Of a DNA stretch of 64,000 bases, positions 1-8,219 are shown in pieces. A program made the position numbers and the translations under genes. Position 1 is the first letter of the stretch, and each line of letters opens with the position of its first letter. The notes under the pieces are model-generated. The model saw only the letters and a list, made by a program, of their open reading frames with translations, searched no databases and was not told where the DNA came from. Origin of the DNA: an uncultured Eudoraea sp. (lineage in GTDB: Bacteria; Bacteroidota; Bacteroidia; Flavobacteriales; Flavobacteriaceae); NCBI GenBank assembly GCA_947258555.1, contig CAMYJF010000003.1:47487-111486 (forward strand), written 5' to 3'.

Positions 1-2
1 CA

Positions 3-248
3 AAATTAGCCAAGATGGGAATGAAGATCCTAAGTACACGGCCCATGTCTAAGATCGCAACGCCCGGCAATGTCATATGGCAGTGGCCAAAATCTTTTTT
101 CTATAGTTACTTTCCCAGATTGGTTTCTATGGGATATTTATCAGAAACGGAAGTGGCAGCGGCCCTGGAAGAAATGGAAGCTCTTGAAAAAACAGAGGGC
201 GCCTCTATTTGTACCCCCTTAATGTTCGAGGTAATTGCCGAAAAATAG
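3..248 (+). CDS. C-terminal fragment of a methyltransferase-like protein (partial, left edge)
   Basis: The reading frame is open from the left edge of the window and stops at 246-248, giving about 81 residues of the C-terminus of a longer protein. The stretch with WQWPKSFFYS followed by an acidic helix and a final VIAEK resembles, from memory, the end of flavobacterial SAM-dependent methyltransferases, but the SAM-binding part lies outside the window, so the name is tentative. An internal ATG at 15 is unlikely to be the real start because the frame and the sequence style continue upstream of it. It runs in the same direction as rpe, 54 bases away, but rpe has its own promoter box. Confidence 0.5.
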   Translation, partial: KLAKMGMKILSTRPMSKIATPGNVIWQWPKSFFYSYFPRLVSMGYLSETEVAAALEEMEALEKTEGASICTPLMFEVIAEK

Positions 249-273
249 CACGTATTCAATGCTAGTGTTTCAT

Positions 274-281
274 TACCTTTG
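274..281 (+). promoter_or_regulatory. Bacteroidota -7 box (TACCTTTG) for rpe
   Basis: The sequence is a perfect match to the TAnnTTTG consensus of the primary sigma factor of Bacteroidota. It lies 21 bases upstream of the rpe ATG. No clear -33 TTG is present at the usual distance, so the call rests on the -7 box and its position. Confidence 0.5.
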
Positions 282-302
282 CAGGGGTAAATCAAGGAAT
301 GT

Positions 303-962
303 ATGAGTTCAGTTAAAATTGCCCCTTCCCTATTGGCAGCCGATTTCGGTAATCTCCAGCGCGATGTGGAAATGGTCAATGAAAGCGCAGCAGATTGGCA
401 TCACTTAGATATCATGGATGGGGTATTTGTCCCCAATATCTCGTATGGCATGCCTGTGATAAAGACTATTGCCACACATGCCACCAAGCCATTAGATGTA
501 CATCTAATGATCGTTGATCCCGACAGGTATATTCAGACTTTTGCCGATCTGGGATCCAGCATACTCTCTGTGCATTATGAAGCCTGTACTCACTTGCATA
601 GGACCTTGCAGGCTATCAAAGAAGCGGGAATGAAAGCGGGTGTGGCCCTCAACCCGCATACCGCGGTTACTGTGTTAGAAGATACATTAAAGGATATCGA
701 CCTGGTATGTATGATGAGTGTGAATCCTGGATTTGGCGGGCAGTCTTTTATTCAGAATACGTTCAGGAAAGTAAGGCAGTTAAAAGAAATGATCGAGGCA
801 CAAAATACGGATACATTGATCGAGATAGATGGCGGCGTAAATGATCAAAACGCCGGACCTCTGGTTGAAGCTGGAGCAGATGTATTGGTTGCAGGTAGTT
901 TTGTCTTCAGGTCGGCAGATCCTAAAGCTACAATTGCCTCCTTAGCCGCAACAGCTTCCTAA
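303..962 (+). CDS. rpe: Ribulose-phosphate 3-epimerase
   Basis: Cytosolic enzyme of the pentose phosphate pathway that interconverts ribulose 5-phosphate and xylulose 5-phosphate. The 219-residue protein is of normal length and shows the family signatures: APSLLAADF at 7-15, the metal and catalytic residues His34 and Asp36 in HLDIMDG, His67 in DVHLM, the phosphate-binding NPGFGGQ at 141-147 and the second catalytic Asp176 in EIDGGV. The start follows an A/G-rich stretch and sits just downstream of a -7 box. Its stop overlaps the stop of the convergent CBS gene by four bases. Identification is secure. Confidence 0.97.
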   Translation: MSSVKIAPSLLAADFGNLQRDVEMVNESAADWHHLDIMDGVFVPNISYGMPVIKTIATHATKPLDVHLMIVDPDRYIQTFADLGSSILSVHYEACTHLHRTLQAIKEAGMKAGVALNPHTAVTVLEDTLKDIDLVCMMSVNPGFGGQSFIQNTFRKVRQLKEMIEAQNTDTLIEIDGGVNDQNAGPLVEAGADVLVAGSFVFRSADPKATIASLAATAS

Positions 963-1390
963 GCATCCTTCAATAGATATTTTATCAGATCGGTAGTGGT
1001 TACAATACCTACTAATTCGTCACCTTTTACGACAGGTAAGGAATGGTATTCACTCTTAACAAAGATCTTTGCAACTTCCTTAATGCTATTATCAGGGGCA
1101 ACGGTTGTCAGTGTACTTCGCATCAATTGCGGTATAGTGAACATTTCATAAATTGAAGAAGATACATTTTCCTCTTCCCGGTAAGCTCCATCAGCAAAAC
1201 TGATCCTTAGGAGGTCGTTCATACTAAGCATCCCTGCAATGCGCTTACCATCAACAACGGGGATGTGCCGAATACGATGCTTTTTAAATAAATGCTCGGC
1301 CTTGTCCAATCCATCTGTTTTCTTCAATGTGACCAGGTCTGTTGCCATGATCGCTGATATAGGTACTCCTATTTGAACATTCATGATCAT
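959..1390 (-). CDS. CBS-domain pair protein
   Basis: A stand-alone protein of 143 residues made of two CBS motifs (about residues 10-60 and 75-140), each ending in the typical hydrophobic-valine-G-(I/M)-(V/L)-(S/T)-xx-DLL/DLI pattern (AGMLSMNDLLR, VGIVTTTDLIK). Such pairs bind adenosine nucleotides and act as energy or ligand sensors; no effector domain is attached, so its target is unknown. Two starts are possible, ATG at 1388-1390 or two codons later. It is transcribed away from ypdA and convergently with rpe. Confidence 0.85.
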   Translation of the reverse strand: MIMNVQIGVPISAIMATDLVTLKKTDGLDKAEHLFKKHRIRHIPVVDGKRIAGMLSMNDLLRISFADGAYREEENVSSSIYEMFTIPQLMRSTLTTVAPDNSIKEVAKIFVKSEYHSLPVVKGDELVGIVTTTDLIKYLLKDA

Positions 1391-1496
1391 TTCTTTAGTA
1401 ATTCATCTTAAATGTCCTCGAATTTTACAACTAAAAGAATGACAAAAGTCATGTTGCAAGGAAGAATAACCTTCATTCATATCGTAAATTGTATTG

Positions 1497-1504
1497 TATT
1501 TTTG
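1497..1504 (+). promoter_or_regulatory. -7 box (TATTTTTG) that decides the ypdA start
   Basis: This perfect TAnnTTTG box lies inside the longest open frame of the following gene (which could start at 1489). A promoter cannot lie inside its own coding sequence, so the ATG at 1522, 17 bases downstream, is the better start. Confidence 0.55.
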
Positions 1505-1521
1505 CAGGACGAAACTATTGC

Positions 1522-2508
1522 ATGGAAAAGTTTGATCTACTAATTATCGGTGGCGGACCCATAGGGATCGCCTGCGGGCTGGAAGCCAAAAAGAAAGGCC
1601 TGAGCTATGTGATCATAGAGAAAGGCCCAATTGTGAACTCCTTGTTCAACTATCCCGTGAACATGCAGTTCTTTTCCTCATCGGAACGATTGGAGATAGA
1701 TGATATTCCCTTTATAAGCAAAGAGGCCAAACCCAAGCGCAATGAGGCTTTGGAATACTACAGAAGGATCGTCACTTCCAATCAATTGAACATCCATTTG
1801 TTTGAAAGGGTATTGGATGTTGAAAAAACATCGGAAGGCTTTGCTATCATATCTGATAAGTCCAAATATTTTGCCGGGCACATTGTGGTTGCTACCGGAT
1901 TTTATGATCTCCCCAAGCTGCTCGACGTACCCGGGGAAGACCTCCCAAAAGTCTCTCACTACTACAAGGACCCTCATTTTTATGCCAGTCAGAAATTAGC
2001 GGTGATCGGAGCGAGTAATTCAGCCGTAGATGCAGCCCTGGAGTGTTGGCGCAAAGGGGCAGAAGTAACAATGATCATTCGTGGACCAGAAGTTGGGCAG
2101 CGTGTGAAATATTGGGTTCGTCCGGATATTTTGAATCGTATTAAAGAAGGCAGTATAACGGCCTACTACAATGCAGAAGTAAAAGAGATCACTGAAAAAG
2201 AGATCATCTTTGAAACCCCGGAAGGGGAACAACGAATTGAGAATGATTTTGTGTTGGCTCTGACAGGTTACATGCCAAATTTCGCTTTTCTGGAACGCCT
2301 GGGGATCACTTTATCAGACGATACCAACAAATTTCCTGAATACAATGTAGATACCATGGAGACTAATGTACCAGAATTATACCTGGCCGGGGTGATCTGT
2401 GGGGGTATGGAGACCCATAAATGGTTTATAGAGAATTCCAGGATACATGCAAAGATCATAATGGATGCTATTTGTACGAAACGCTCTGGTAAAACAACTT
2501 TGAAATGA
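1522..2508 (+). CDS. ypdA: YpdA-family bacillithiol disulfide reductase-like flavoprotein
   Basis: FAD- and NAD(P)H-dependent oxidoreductase of the thioredoxin-reductase superfamily; the founding member reduces oxidised bacillithiol in Firmicutes. The 328-residue product has the FAD-binding GGGPIGIACG near residue 9, a second nucleotide-binding motif VIGASNSAVDAAL near the middle and a C-terminal LAGVICGG FAD contact. It lacks the CxxC of thioredoxin reductase, as expected for YpdA. The start at 1522 (MEKFDLL) was chosen because the earlier ATG overlaps the promoter box. The last four bases overlap the start of the isoaspartyl peptidase gene (ATGA), so the two are probably translationally coupled. 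Whether this bacterium makes bacillithiol cannot be seen here. Confidence 0.88.
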   Translation: MEKFDLLIIGGGPIGIACGLEAKKKGLSYVIIEKGPIVNSLFNYPVNMQFFSSSERLEIDDIPFISKEAKPKRNEALEYYRRIVTSNQLNIHLFERVLDVEKTSEGFAIISDKSKYFAGHIVVATGFYDLPKLLDVPGEDLPKVSHYYKDPHFYASQKLAVIGASNSAVDAALECWRKGAEVTMIIRGPEVGQRVKYWVRPDILNRIKEGSITAYYNAEVKEITEKEIIFETPEGEQRIENDFVLALTGYMPNFAFLERLGITLSDDTNKFPEYNVDTMETNVPELYLAGVICGGMETHKWFIENSRIHAKIIMDAICTKRSGKTTLK

Positions 2509-3440
2509 AACATAATACAAGTTTGGCCATTCACGGAGGAGCGGGTACGCTGGTTAGGGGTATGATGACACCAACTCTGGAGAAGGCTTATAAGAAATCC
2601 CTTGAACACGCCTTGAATTTGGCTTATGATGTTTTAGAAAAAGGAGGTACTGCAATTGATGCTGTGGTAAAAGCAACAACATTATTAGAAGACTCGCCGC
2701 TTTTCAATGCCGGGAAAGGCAGCGTCTTCACAGCAGAAGGCACGCATGAAATGGATGCTTCTATTATGGAGGGTGAGCAGCTAAGGGCGGGTGCTGTCTC
2801 CCTTCTTAAAGGCATACGGAATCCCATTTTGGTAGCAAAGGAGGTTATGGAGAATAGTGAATATGTATTATTGGCGGGGGATGGGGCTTTGAAATTTGCA
2901 GAAAAATTTGGCTTTATCCATGAGGGAGATGACTACTTCTATGACAAGCTTAGGTTTGAGCAATGGCAGGAGATCAAAGACACGGAAAAGTTCCAACTCG
3001 ACCATAGCCCTAAAAAAGATTCCAAGTTTGGTACCGTAGGAGCGGTTGCATGTGATCGTATTGGGAACCTGGCAGCGGCAACTTCTACAGGCGGTATGAC
3101 AAACAAGCGCTTCGGGCGTATTGGGGACAGCCCTATCATAGGAGCAGGCACCTATGCAAACAATAATACCTGTGCGGTGTCCTGTACGGGAAATGGCGAA
3201 TATTTTATGCGCAATGTAACAGCCTATGAAGTGTCAGCACTTATGGAATTCAAGGGGCTTTCGCTAAAGGACGCTGGTGATGAAGTGATCTATAATCGTC
3301 TTCCGAAGTTAAAAGGAGAGGGTGGACTCATTGCTGTCGATCGGTCAGGTAGGGTAACTATGCCTTTTAATTCAGAAGGCATGTACAGAGGATTCAAAAA
3401 TTCTGTTGGTGAATCCTCTATTTCTATTTACAAGGATTAA
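2505..3440 (+). CDS. iaaA: Isoaspartyl peptidase / L-asparaginase (Ntn-hydrolase)
   Basis: Threonine-type N-terminal nucleophile hydrolase that is made as a precursor and cuts itself into two subunits. It removes beta-aspartyl residues from dipeptides. The autocleavage site is visible as FGTVGAVACD with nucleophile Thr177; the substrate loop GRIGDSPIIGAGTYA and the AxSxTGGM motif follow. The 311-residue length fits the plant-type asparaginase family. The likely physiological substrate is beta-Asp-Arg, the product of cyanophycinase, since the next two genes encode cyanophycinase and cyanophycin synthetase. The start overlaps ypdA by ATGA; the stop overlaps that of cphB by four bases in convergent orientation. 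Confidence 0.92.
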   Translation: MKHNTSLAIHGGAGTLVRGMMTPTLEKAYKKSLEHALNLAYDVLEKGGTAIDAVVKATTLLEDSPLFNAGKGSVFTAEGTHEMDASIMEGEQLRAGAVSLLKGIRNPILVAKEVMENSEYVLLAGDGALKFAEKFGFIHEGDDYFYDKLRFEQWQEIKDTEKFQLDHSPKKDSKFGTVGAVACDRIGNLAAATSTGGMTNKRFGRIGDSPIIGAGTYANNNTCAVSCTGNGEYFMRNVTAYEVSALMEFKGLSLKDAGDEVIYNRLPKLKGEGGLIAVDRSGRVTMPFNSEGMYRGFKNSVGESSISIYKD

Positions 3441-4300
3441 GTGGTAATAAATGGTGCATCAAGAGGTAGTACTTTTACCTGCCTTTTCGTGATATTAAAT
3501 TTATCGCCATTCGTCAGGACATGTACTTTAAGATTGACCAGGGACATCGGCGTACCCGGGTCAAGTAGTTTAAAATTATTATGCTTTATTTCCCTGGGGT
3601 CGAACAGTATAACCATACCGGATCCGATTATTTCAAACCAATTGTTCTGCTTGATGACCAGTCCGGTATCTTCAGCCAGACCAATACCCAATAAATTCGG
3701 GAATTTAGCGACTGCTTCGGCCAATCTTCCGAACCTTCCCCTCCTGATAAAATGGGAATCTATAATCAGGTTACTGATAAAGCCCATCCCCTTTTGCATC
3801 GATACAGCATCCTTTATCAGAGCTTCCTTGCTGCTGCCCCCTGTGATCATTTCACTGGACATGCACATGGCACCAGCACTAGTCCCGGCAATGACAATGC
3901 CGTCGTTAACAAAGCGATGCTCCATTATCTCATGAAAACGTGTGTCTTTAATTTTTTTTGTTATTTTCGACTGGTCGCCTCCTGAAAACATAACACAGTC
4001 AGCCTTGTTAATCAAATTCAGGTTGTTGGAAGAATCCGCTTGCCTTCGCTCCTGTATATCGAGTACCTTGACATTCGTGCATTGCAATTTCCCAAAAGCT
4101 TTCAGGTAATTGGACCCAACTTCTTCCGGTATGCTCGATGCTGTCGGTATGATCAGGATCAGGGCTTCTTTGCCACCGCTTTCACGAACTACACGAGACA
4201 GGATGCCTTCTTCGATATATTCCATCTTATTTTGTCCACTGCCTTGAACGCCCTTGTCCTCGTTTCCACCGATAGGTAATAAGGTGCCTTTTACCTCCAT
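3437..4300 (-). CDS. cphB: Cyanophycinase (peptidase S51)
   Basis: Serine exopeptidase that degrades cyanophycin, a polymer of aspartate backbone with arginine side chains, to beta-Asp-Arg dipeptides. The 287-residue protein begins with the typical LLPIGGNEDK and contains the nucleophile elbow GTSAGAMCM, the FSGGDQ loop and the DSHFIRRGRFGRL motif with the conserved His and Arg residues. No signal peptide is seen, so it should act in the cytoplasm. It is divergent from cphA with a 104-base gap and ends against the isoaspartyl peptidase gene, so synthesis, first and second degradation steps sit side by side. Confidence 0.93.
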   Translation of the reverse strand: MEVKGTLLPIGGNEDKGVQGSGQNKMEYIEEGILSRVVRESGGKEALILIIPTASSIPEEVGSNYLKAFGKLQCTNVKVLDIQERRQADSSNNLNLINKADCVMFSGGDQSKITKKIKDTRFHEIMEHRFVNDGIVIAGTSAGAMCMSSEMITGGSSKEALIKDAVSMQKGMGFISNLIIDSHFIRRGRFGRLAEAVAKFPNLLGIGLAEDTGLVIKQNNWFEIIGSGMVILFDPREIKHNNFKLLDPGTPMSLVNLKVHVLTNGDKFNITKRQVKVLPLDAPFITT

Positions 4301-4404
4301 TGCTCATTAATTTGAGTGTAAAAATAGGGCTATTATTACGAAAAATATTATACCTTGAAATTTTGCTTAGCCCGTTGAGGTTAACGTTCCAAAATCCCTG
4401 AGAA

Positions 4405-7041
4405 ATGAAGATACGCGAGATAAATGCCATGAGAGGACCGAACTATTGGTCGGTGAGAAGACATAAGCTTATTGTAATGGTCCTGGACCTGGAGACCATG
4501 GAGGATTACCCCACGAATAAAGTGCCCGGTTTCGCGGAGCGGCTAAAGGCCATGTTCCCGAGTATGTATTCGCATCGCTGTTCAGAAGGATGTGAAGGTG
4601 GGTTTTTCATGCGCGTAGATGAGGGTACGTGGATGGGGCATGTAATTGAACATATCGCTCTTGAGATCCAGACACTTGCTGGTATGGACACCGGATTTGG
4701 GAGAACCAGAGGGTATGGCGAAAAGGGCGTATACCATGTTGTATTCTCATATATCGAAGAGGACGTCGGGCGTTATGCGGCAGAAGCTGCGGTACGCATT
4801 TGTGAAGCTTTGATCTCCGGCGATACCTATGACATGGAGGAAGACATTCAACGCATGAGAGAATTGCGGGAGGCTCAACGGTTAGGGCCAAGCACAGGAT
4901 CTATAGTAGAAGAGGCCGAAAGTAGGGGTATCCCGTGGATAAGGCTCAATAAATATTCCTTATGTCAATTGGGTTACGGTGCAAATCAGAAGAGGATCCA
5001 GGCCACAGTAACGAGTGAAACAAGCAGTATTGGCGTAGAATTAGCCTGTGACAAGGAAGATACCAAATTCCTTCTGGAACGAGCAGAAATAGAAGTCCCC
5101 CGCGGTGATATCATCAGCCGTGAGAGTAGCCTTGAAGCTGCCTGTAAATATGTGGGCTTCCCTCTTGTGATTAAACCGATAGATGGGAACCATGGTCGCG
5201 GTATTACGGTAGATATCAATTCGATTGAGGATGCTCATGAGGCGTTCAAGATGGCAAAACAGGTCTCTGGAAGGGTAATTGTTGAAAAATTTATAACAGG
5301 TGAAGATTATCGGTTTTTAGTCATTAATTATCAATTGGTCGCAGTGGCTAAAAGAAGCCCGGCGCATGTGATCGGTAATGGGAAACATACTATTGAAGAA
5401 TTGGTTGCCGAAGTGAATAAAGATCCGCGAAGGGGTTATGGGCATGAAAAAGAACTCACTGCAATAACCATTAATGAACTTACCCAAACAATTATTAAGG
5501 ATGCCGGATATAACGTTGATTCTGTACTGGCCGAGGGCGAAAAACTGATCCTTAAGGATACCGCTAATCTAAGTACCGGTGGGACAGCCGAAGATATGAC
5601 GGATATTGTTCACCCGGCTAATGTATCCATGGCAGAACGTATTTCAAAGATAATTGACCTGGACATATGCGGTATCGATGTTATGACCAGTGATATCAGC
5701 AAACCCCTTTCCGAGACAGGGGGCGCCATACTGGAAGTGAATGCAGGACCTGGATTCCGGATGCATTTGGCTCCAACCACAGGATTACCACGCAATGTCG
5801 CTGCACCGGTAGTAGACAAATTGTTCCCTAGACAGGGTGATACAGGCCGGATACCTATTATAGCAGTTACCGGGACAAATGGAAAAACCACCACTACTCG
5901 ATTGATCGCCCATATGGCAAAAATGAAAGGTTACCGCGTTGGATATACGACCAGCGATGGTGTGTATATCCAAAACCGGTTATTGATGAAAGGAGATTGC
6001 ACGGGGCCGGCAAGTACCGAATTTGTTTTGAAAGACCCGACTGTAAACTTTGCGGTCCTGGAATGTGCCAGAGGTGGTTTGTTGCGGGCCGGTTTAGGAT
6101 TTAAGAATTGTGATGTTGGCATCGTTACCAATGTGGCTGCAGATCATCTTGGCCTAAAAGGAATAAATACGACAGAAGATTTGGCACGTGTTAAAGGTGT
6201 TATACCGGAAACTGTATTGCCCGAGGGCTATGCCATTCTCAATGCCGATGATGATCTTGTGTACGACATGAAACGCAACATTAATTGCAATCTTGCACTA
6301 TTTTCAATGGATGAAAATAATCCTCGTATTCAGGCCTTACAGCGTATAGGAGGGATAACTGCAGTCTATGAGAACGGATACATCACGCTTTGTAGGGGAA
6401 CCTGGAAAATGCGTATTATGAAAGCAGAAAAAATTCCGTTGACCTTTGGCGGTAAAGCCACCTTTATGATTCAGAATATCTTGCCGGCGGTGATCGCTGG
6501 AAATGTGAAGGGCTTTGGGATTGAGGATATGAAAGCAGCCCTCGAAACTTTTATTCCCTCTGCTGCCCAAACACCGGGAAGACTCAATCTATTTAAATTC
6601 AATAATTTCAATATACTGCTGGATTATGCACATAATCCCGCTGGCATGAGGGCCTTAAAAAATTTCTGTGATCATTTGGACGCTACCGTTAAGGTGGGGA
6701 TAATCGCAGGAATTGGAGACCGAAGGGAGGAAGACAATATTGAAATGGGAAGCATTGCTGCCGAGATGTTTGATGAAATCATCATACGTCAGGATAAAAA
6801 TCTAAGAGGCCGCACAGAAGAAGAACTCATCAAAACGCTCAATGATGGGATCAGGAAAAAGGATCCCAATAAAAAAACAACGATAATACCTTCAGAACGC
6901 GAAGCTATTCACTATGCGGTTACTCATGCACAAAAAGGTTCATTAATAGTACTTTGCAGTGATGTGGTACCTGATGCCTTGGAACTAGTGCAAGATCTAA
7001 AAGCAAAGGAAACCATTGGCGAGCTCATAACATCGGAGTAA
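4405..7041 (+). CDS. cphA: Cyanophycin synthetase
   Basis: Makes the nitrogen reserve polymer cyanophycin (multi-L-arginyl-poly-L-aspartate) from Asp, Arg and ATP, adding Asp to the backbone C-terminus and then Arg to each side chain. The 878 residues show the three-part CphA layout: an N-terminal domain (1 to about 160, starting MKIREINAMRGPNYWS), an ATP-grasp domain (about 210-480, with PLVIKPIDGNHGRG and EVNAGPGFRMH), and a Mur-ligase-like domain with P-loop GTNGKTT at 490-496 and LDYAHNPAG later on. Length and order match active enzymes. Divergent from cphB. No primer-independent features can be judged from sequence alone. Confidence 0.95.
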   Translation: MKIREINAMRGPNYWSVRRHKLIVMVLDLETMEDYPTNKVPGFAERLKAMFPSMYSHRCSEGCEGGFFMRVDEGTWMGHVIEHIALEIQTLAGMDTGFGRTRGYGEKGVYHVVFSYIEEDVGRYAAEAAVRICEALISGDTYDMEEDIQRMRELREAQRLGPSTGSIVEEAESRGIPWIRLNKYSLCQLGYGANQKRIQATVTSETSSIGVELACDKEDTKFLLERAEIEVPRGDIISRESSLEAACKYVGFPLVIKPIDGNHGRGITVDINSIEDAHEAFKMAKQVSGRVIVEKFITGEDYRFLVINYQLVAVAKRSPAHVIGNGKHTIEELVAEVNKDPRRGYGHEKELTAITINELTQTIIKDAGYNVDSVLAEGEKLILKDTANLSTGGTAEDMTDIVHPANVSMAERISKIIDLDICGIDVMTSDISKPLSETGGAILEVNAGPGFRMHLAPTTGLPRNVAAPVVDKLFPRQGDTGRIPIIAVTGTNGKTTTTRLIAHMAKMKGYRVGYTTSDGVYIQNRLLMKGDCTGPASTEFVLKDPTVNFAVLECARGGLLRAGLGFKNCDVGIVTNVAADHLGLKGINTTEDLARVKGVIPETVLPEGYAILNADDDLVYDMKRNINCNLALFSMDENNPRIQALQRIGGITAVYENGYITLCRGTWKMRIMKAEKIPLTFGGKATFMIQNILPAVIAGNVKGFGIEDMKAALETFIPSAAQTPGRLNLFKFNNFNILLDYAHNPAGMRALKNFCDHLDATVKVGIIAGIGDRREEDNIEMGSIAAEMFDEIIIRQDKNLRGRTEEELIKTLNDGIRKKDPNKKTTIIPSEREAIHYAVTHAQKGSLIVLCSDVVPDALELVQDLKAKETIGELITSE

Positions 7042-7120
7042 CACATTCCGTAGAATGAAGTGGTCAGCAAATCGTAATTTATAAAATTTGTACTAACACA
7101 CATTTAAATAATTATTTTTT

Positions 7121-7879
7121 ATGTCCGAACAACTTCATAAAATGACGGAACAGCATTGTTCCAATCCTCCTGCTAAATACGATGATCTAATAGCCCTTTT
7201 TCTTAACTGTACTTTAAACCGCACTCCGGTTTTATCGCATACAGAAGGGGTTATCCAAATAGCGCAAAAAATTTTTGAGGCCAATGGTGTGTCTACTAAG
7301 ATCATCAGGCCTGTAGATTATGAGATCCCGGCCGGCTTGGGTCTGGATATGTCAGAAACCCCGGAATGGGATAAGGACGACTGGCCACAAATCCAAAAGG
7401 AAATTGACGCCTGCGATATTCTCATTATCTGCACCTCGGTATGGTTAGGAGAAAAATCCTCAGTTTGCAATCGCACCCTGGAACGGATGTATGGCTATAC
7501 CCATCAATTCAATGAAAAAGGTCAATACCGGGATTATGGTAAGGTCGGCGCTACCCTTATCACCGGGAATGAAGATGGCGTTAAACATTGCGCCATGAAC
7601 ATTTTATTCTCGCTTTCACATATTGGATACACCGTACCCCCACAGGCCGACGCGGGCTGGATGGGTGAAGCCGGACCTGGTCCGTCGTATCGGGATGAAG
7701 GCTCAGGCGGACCCGAAAATGATTTTACGAACAGGAATACTACCTTCCTTGTTTGGAATTGCCTCCACCTGGCCAGGATGCTGAAAGACCAGGGCGGGAT
7801 CCCTGCGCATGGCAATCAACCCGATGAATGGGAGGCCGGATGCAAAGCAGGTTTTGATAGCCCGGAGCACAAGCGGTAA
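7121..7879 (+). CDS. Flavodoxin-fold NAD(P)H-dependent oxidoreductase
   Basis: The 252-residue protein looks like a WrbA/FMN-reductase-type flavodoxin fold: a first strand LIALFLNCTLNR followed by a helix, a TSVWLGEKSS loop around residues 107-116 that would sit over the flavin, and a VGATLITGNEDG strand-turn. The C-terminal 60 residues, rich in Gly, Pro and charged residues, are less typical. Its substrate is unknown. The gene follows cphA after 79 bases, which contain an AT-rich stretch with a near match to a -7 box (AAAATTTG), so it may be transcribed on its own. It ends before a repeat-rich non-coding stretch. Confidence 0.75.
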   Translation: MSEQLHKMTEQHCSNPPAKYDDLIALFLNCTLNRTPVLSHTEGVIQIAQKIFEANGVSTKIIRPVDYEIPAGLGLDMSETPEWDKDDWPQIQKEIDACDILIICTSVWLGEKSSVCNRTLERMYGYTHQFNEKGQYRDYGKVGATLITGNEDGVKHCAMNILFSLSHIGYTVPPQADAGWMGEAGPGPSYRDEGSGGPENDFTNRNTTFLVWNCLHLARMLKDQGGIPAHGNQPDEWEAGCKAGFDSPEHKR

Positions 7880-7901
7880 TACTGACACCAAACTACAGAC
7901 A

Positions 7902-7947
7902 ACCCCTCGACTCTACTGAGACTGCGCTCAGCATGAATGCTCGGGGT
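7902..7947. repeat. Imperfect inverted repeat between convergent genes
   Basis: Outer arms ACCCC (7902-7906) and GGGGT (7943-7947) enclose inner arms CTGAG (7916-7920) and CTCAG (7927-7931). The sequence is non-coding on both strands and sits directly next to the palindromic repeat at 7970-8062. It could be a weak bidirectional terminator or part of a dispersed intergenic repeat; no T-run follows. Confidence 0.4.
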
Positions 7948-7969
7948 GACACCATCAACTGAACACTGT

Positions 7970-8062
7970 CAACAGTCAACCCTCCTTCGCCAGCCTACTT
8001 CGCCGAAGTAGCTCGGCTACGAAGGCCGAAAGGCTAAGGCGGACAGGCAGTCAACGGTCAAC
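7970..8062. repeat. Dispersed palindromic repeat, copy 1
   Basis: About 90 bases nearly identical to the copy at 10546-10636. The core CTACTTCG-C-CGAAGTAG is a perfect palindrome around one base; AGCC and GGCT and the outer CC(T/A)CC and GG(C/T)GG boxes can pair around it. Both ends carry short GTCAAC units. This copy lies in the 328-base gap between the flavodoxin-like gene and the photolyase gene. Confidence 0.8.
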
Positions 8063-8219
8063 GGATTACTTCGTATTCGATTACTACAGATCCCCGACCG
8101 ATTCGTCTAAGTTGGTTGCGCGCCCTGATGGTTTTGCCATTCAGGTAGGCGATAAAGAACTTAAATATTTTCATGAAACCGGAATCTACTTCGGTCCTGG
8201 ATTAAAGCTAGCTTTCTAA
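8061..8219 (+). pseudogene. Possible remnant of a protein C-terminus
   Basis: Right after repeat copy 1 the plus strand holds a stop-free frame of about 52 codons ending at 8217-8219. Its translation reads like real protein (DYFVFDYYRS at the front, AIQVGDKELKYF and GIYFGPGLKLAF at the end) and the preferred codons match the neighbours, but there is no start codon: the frame runs back into the repeat. The last 12 bases overlap the end of the photolyase gene. It may be the tail of a gene cut by the repeat. I do not recognise the family, and chance cannot be excluded. Confidence 0.3.

Noticed and set aside
3441..3935. A 164-codon plus-strand frame opposite cphB
   Set aside because: Antisense to a gene with clear cyanophycinase motifs.
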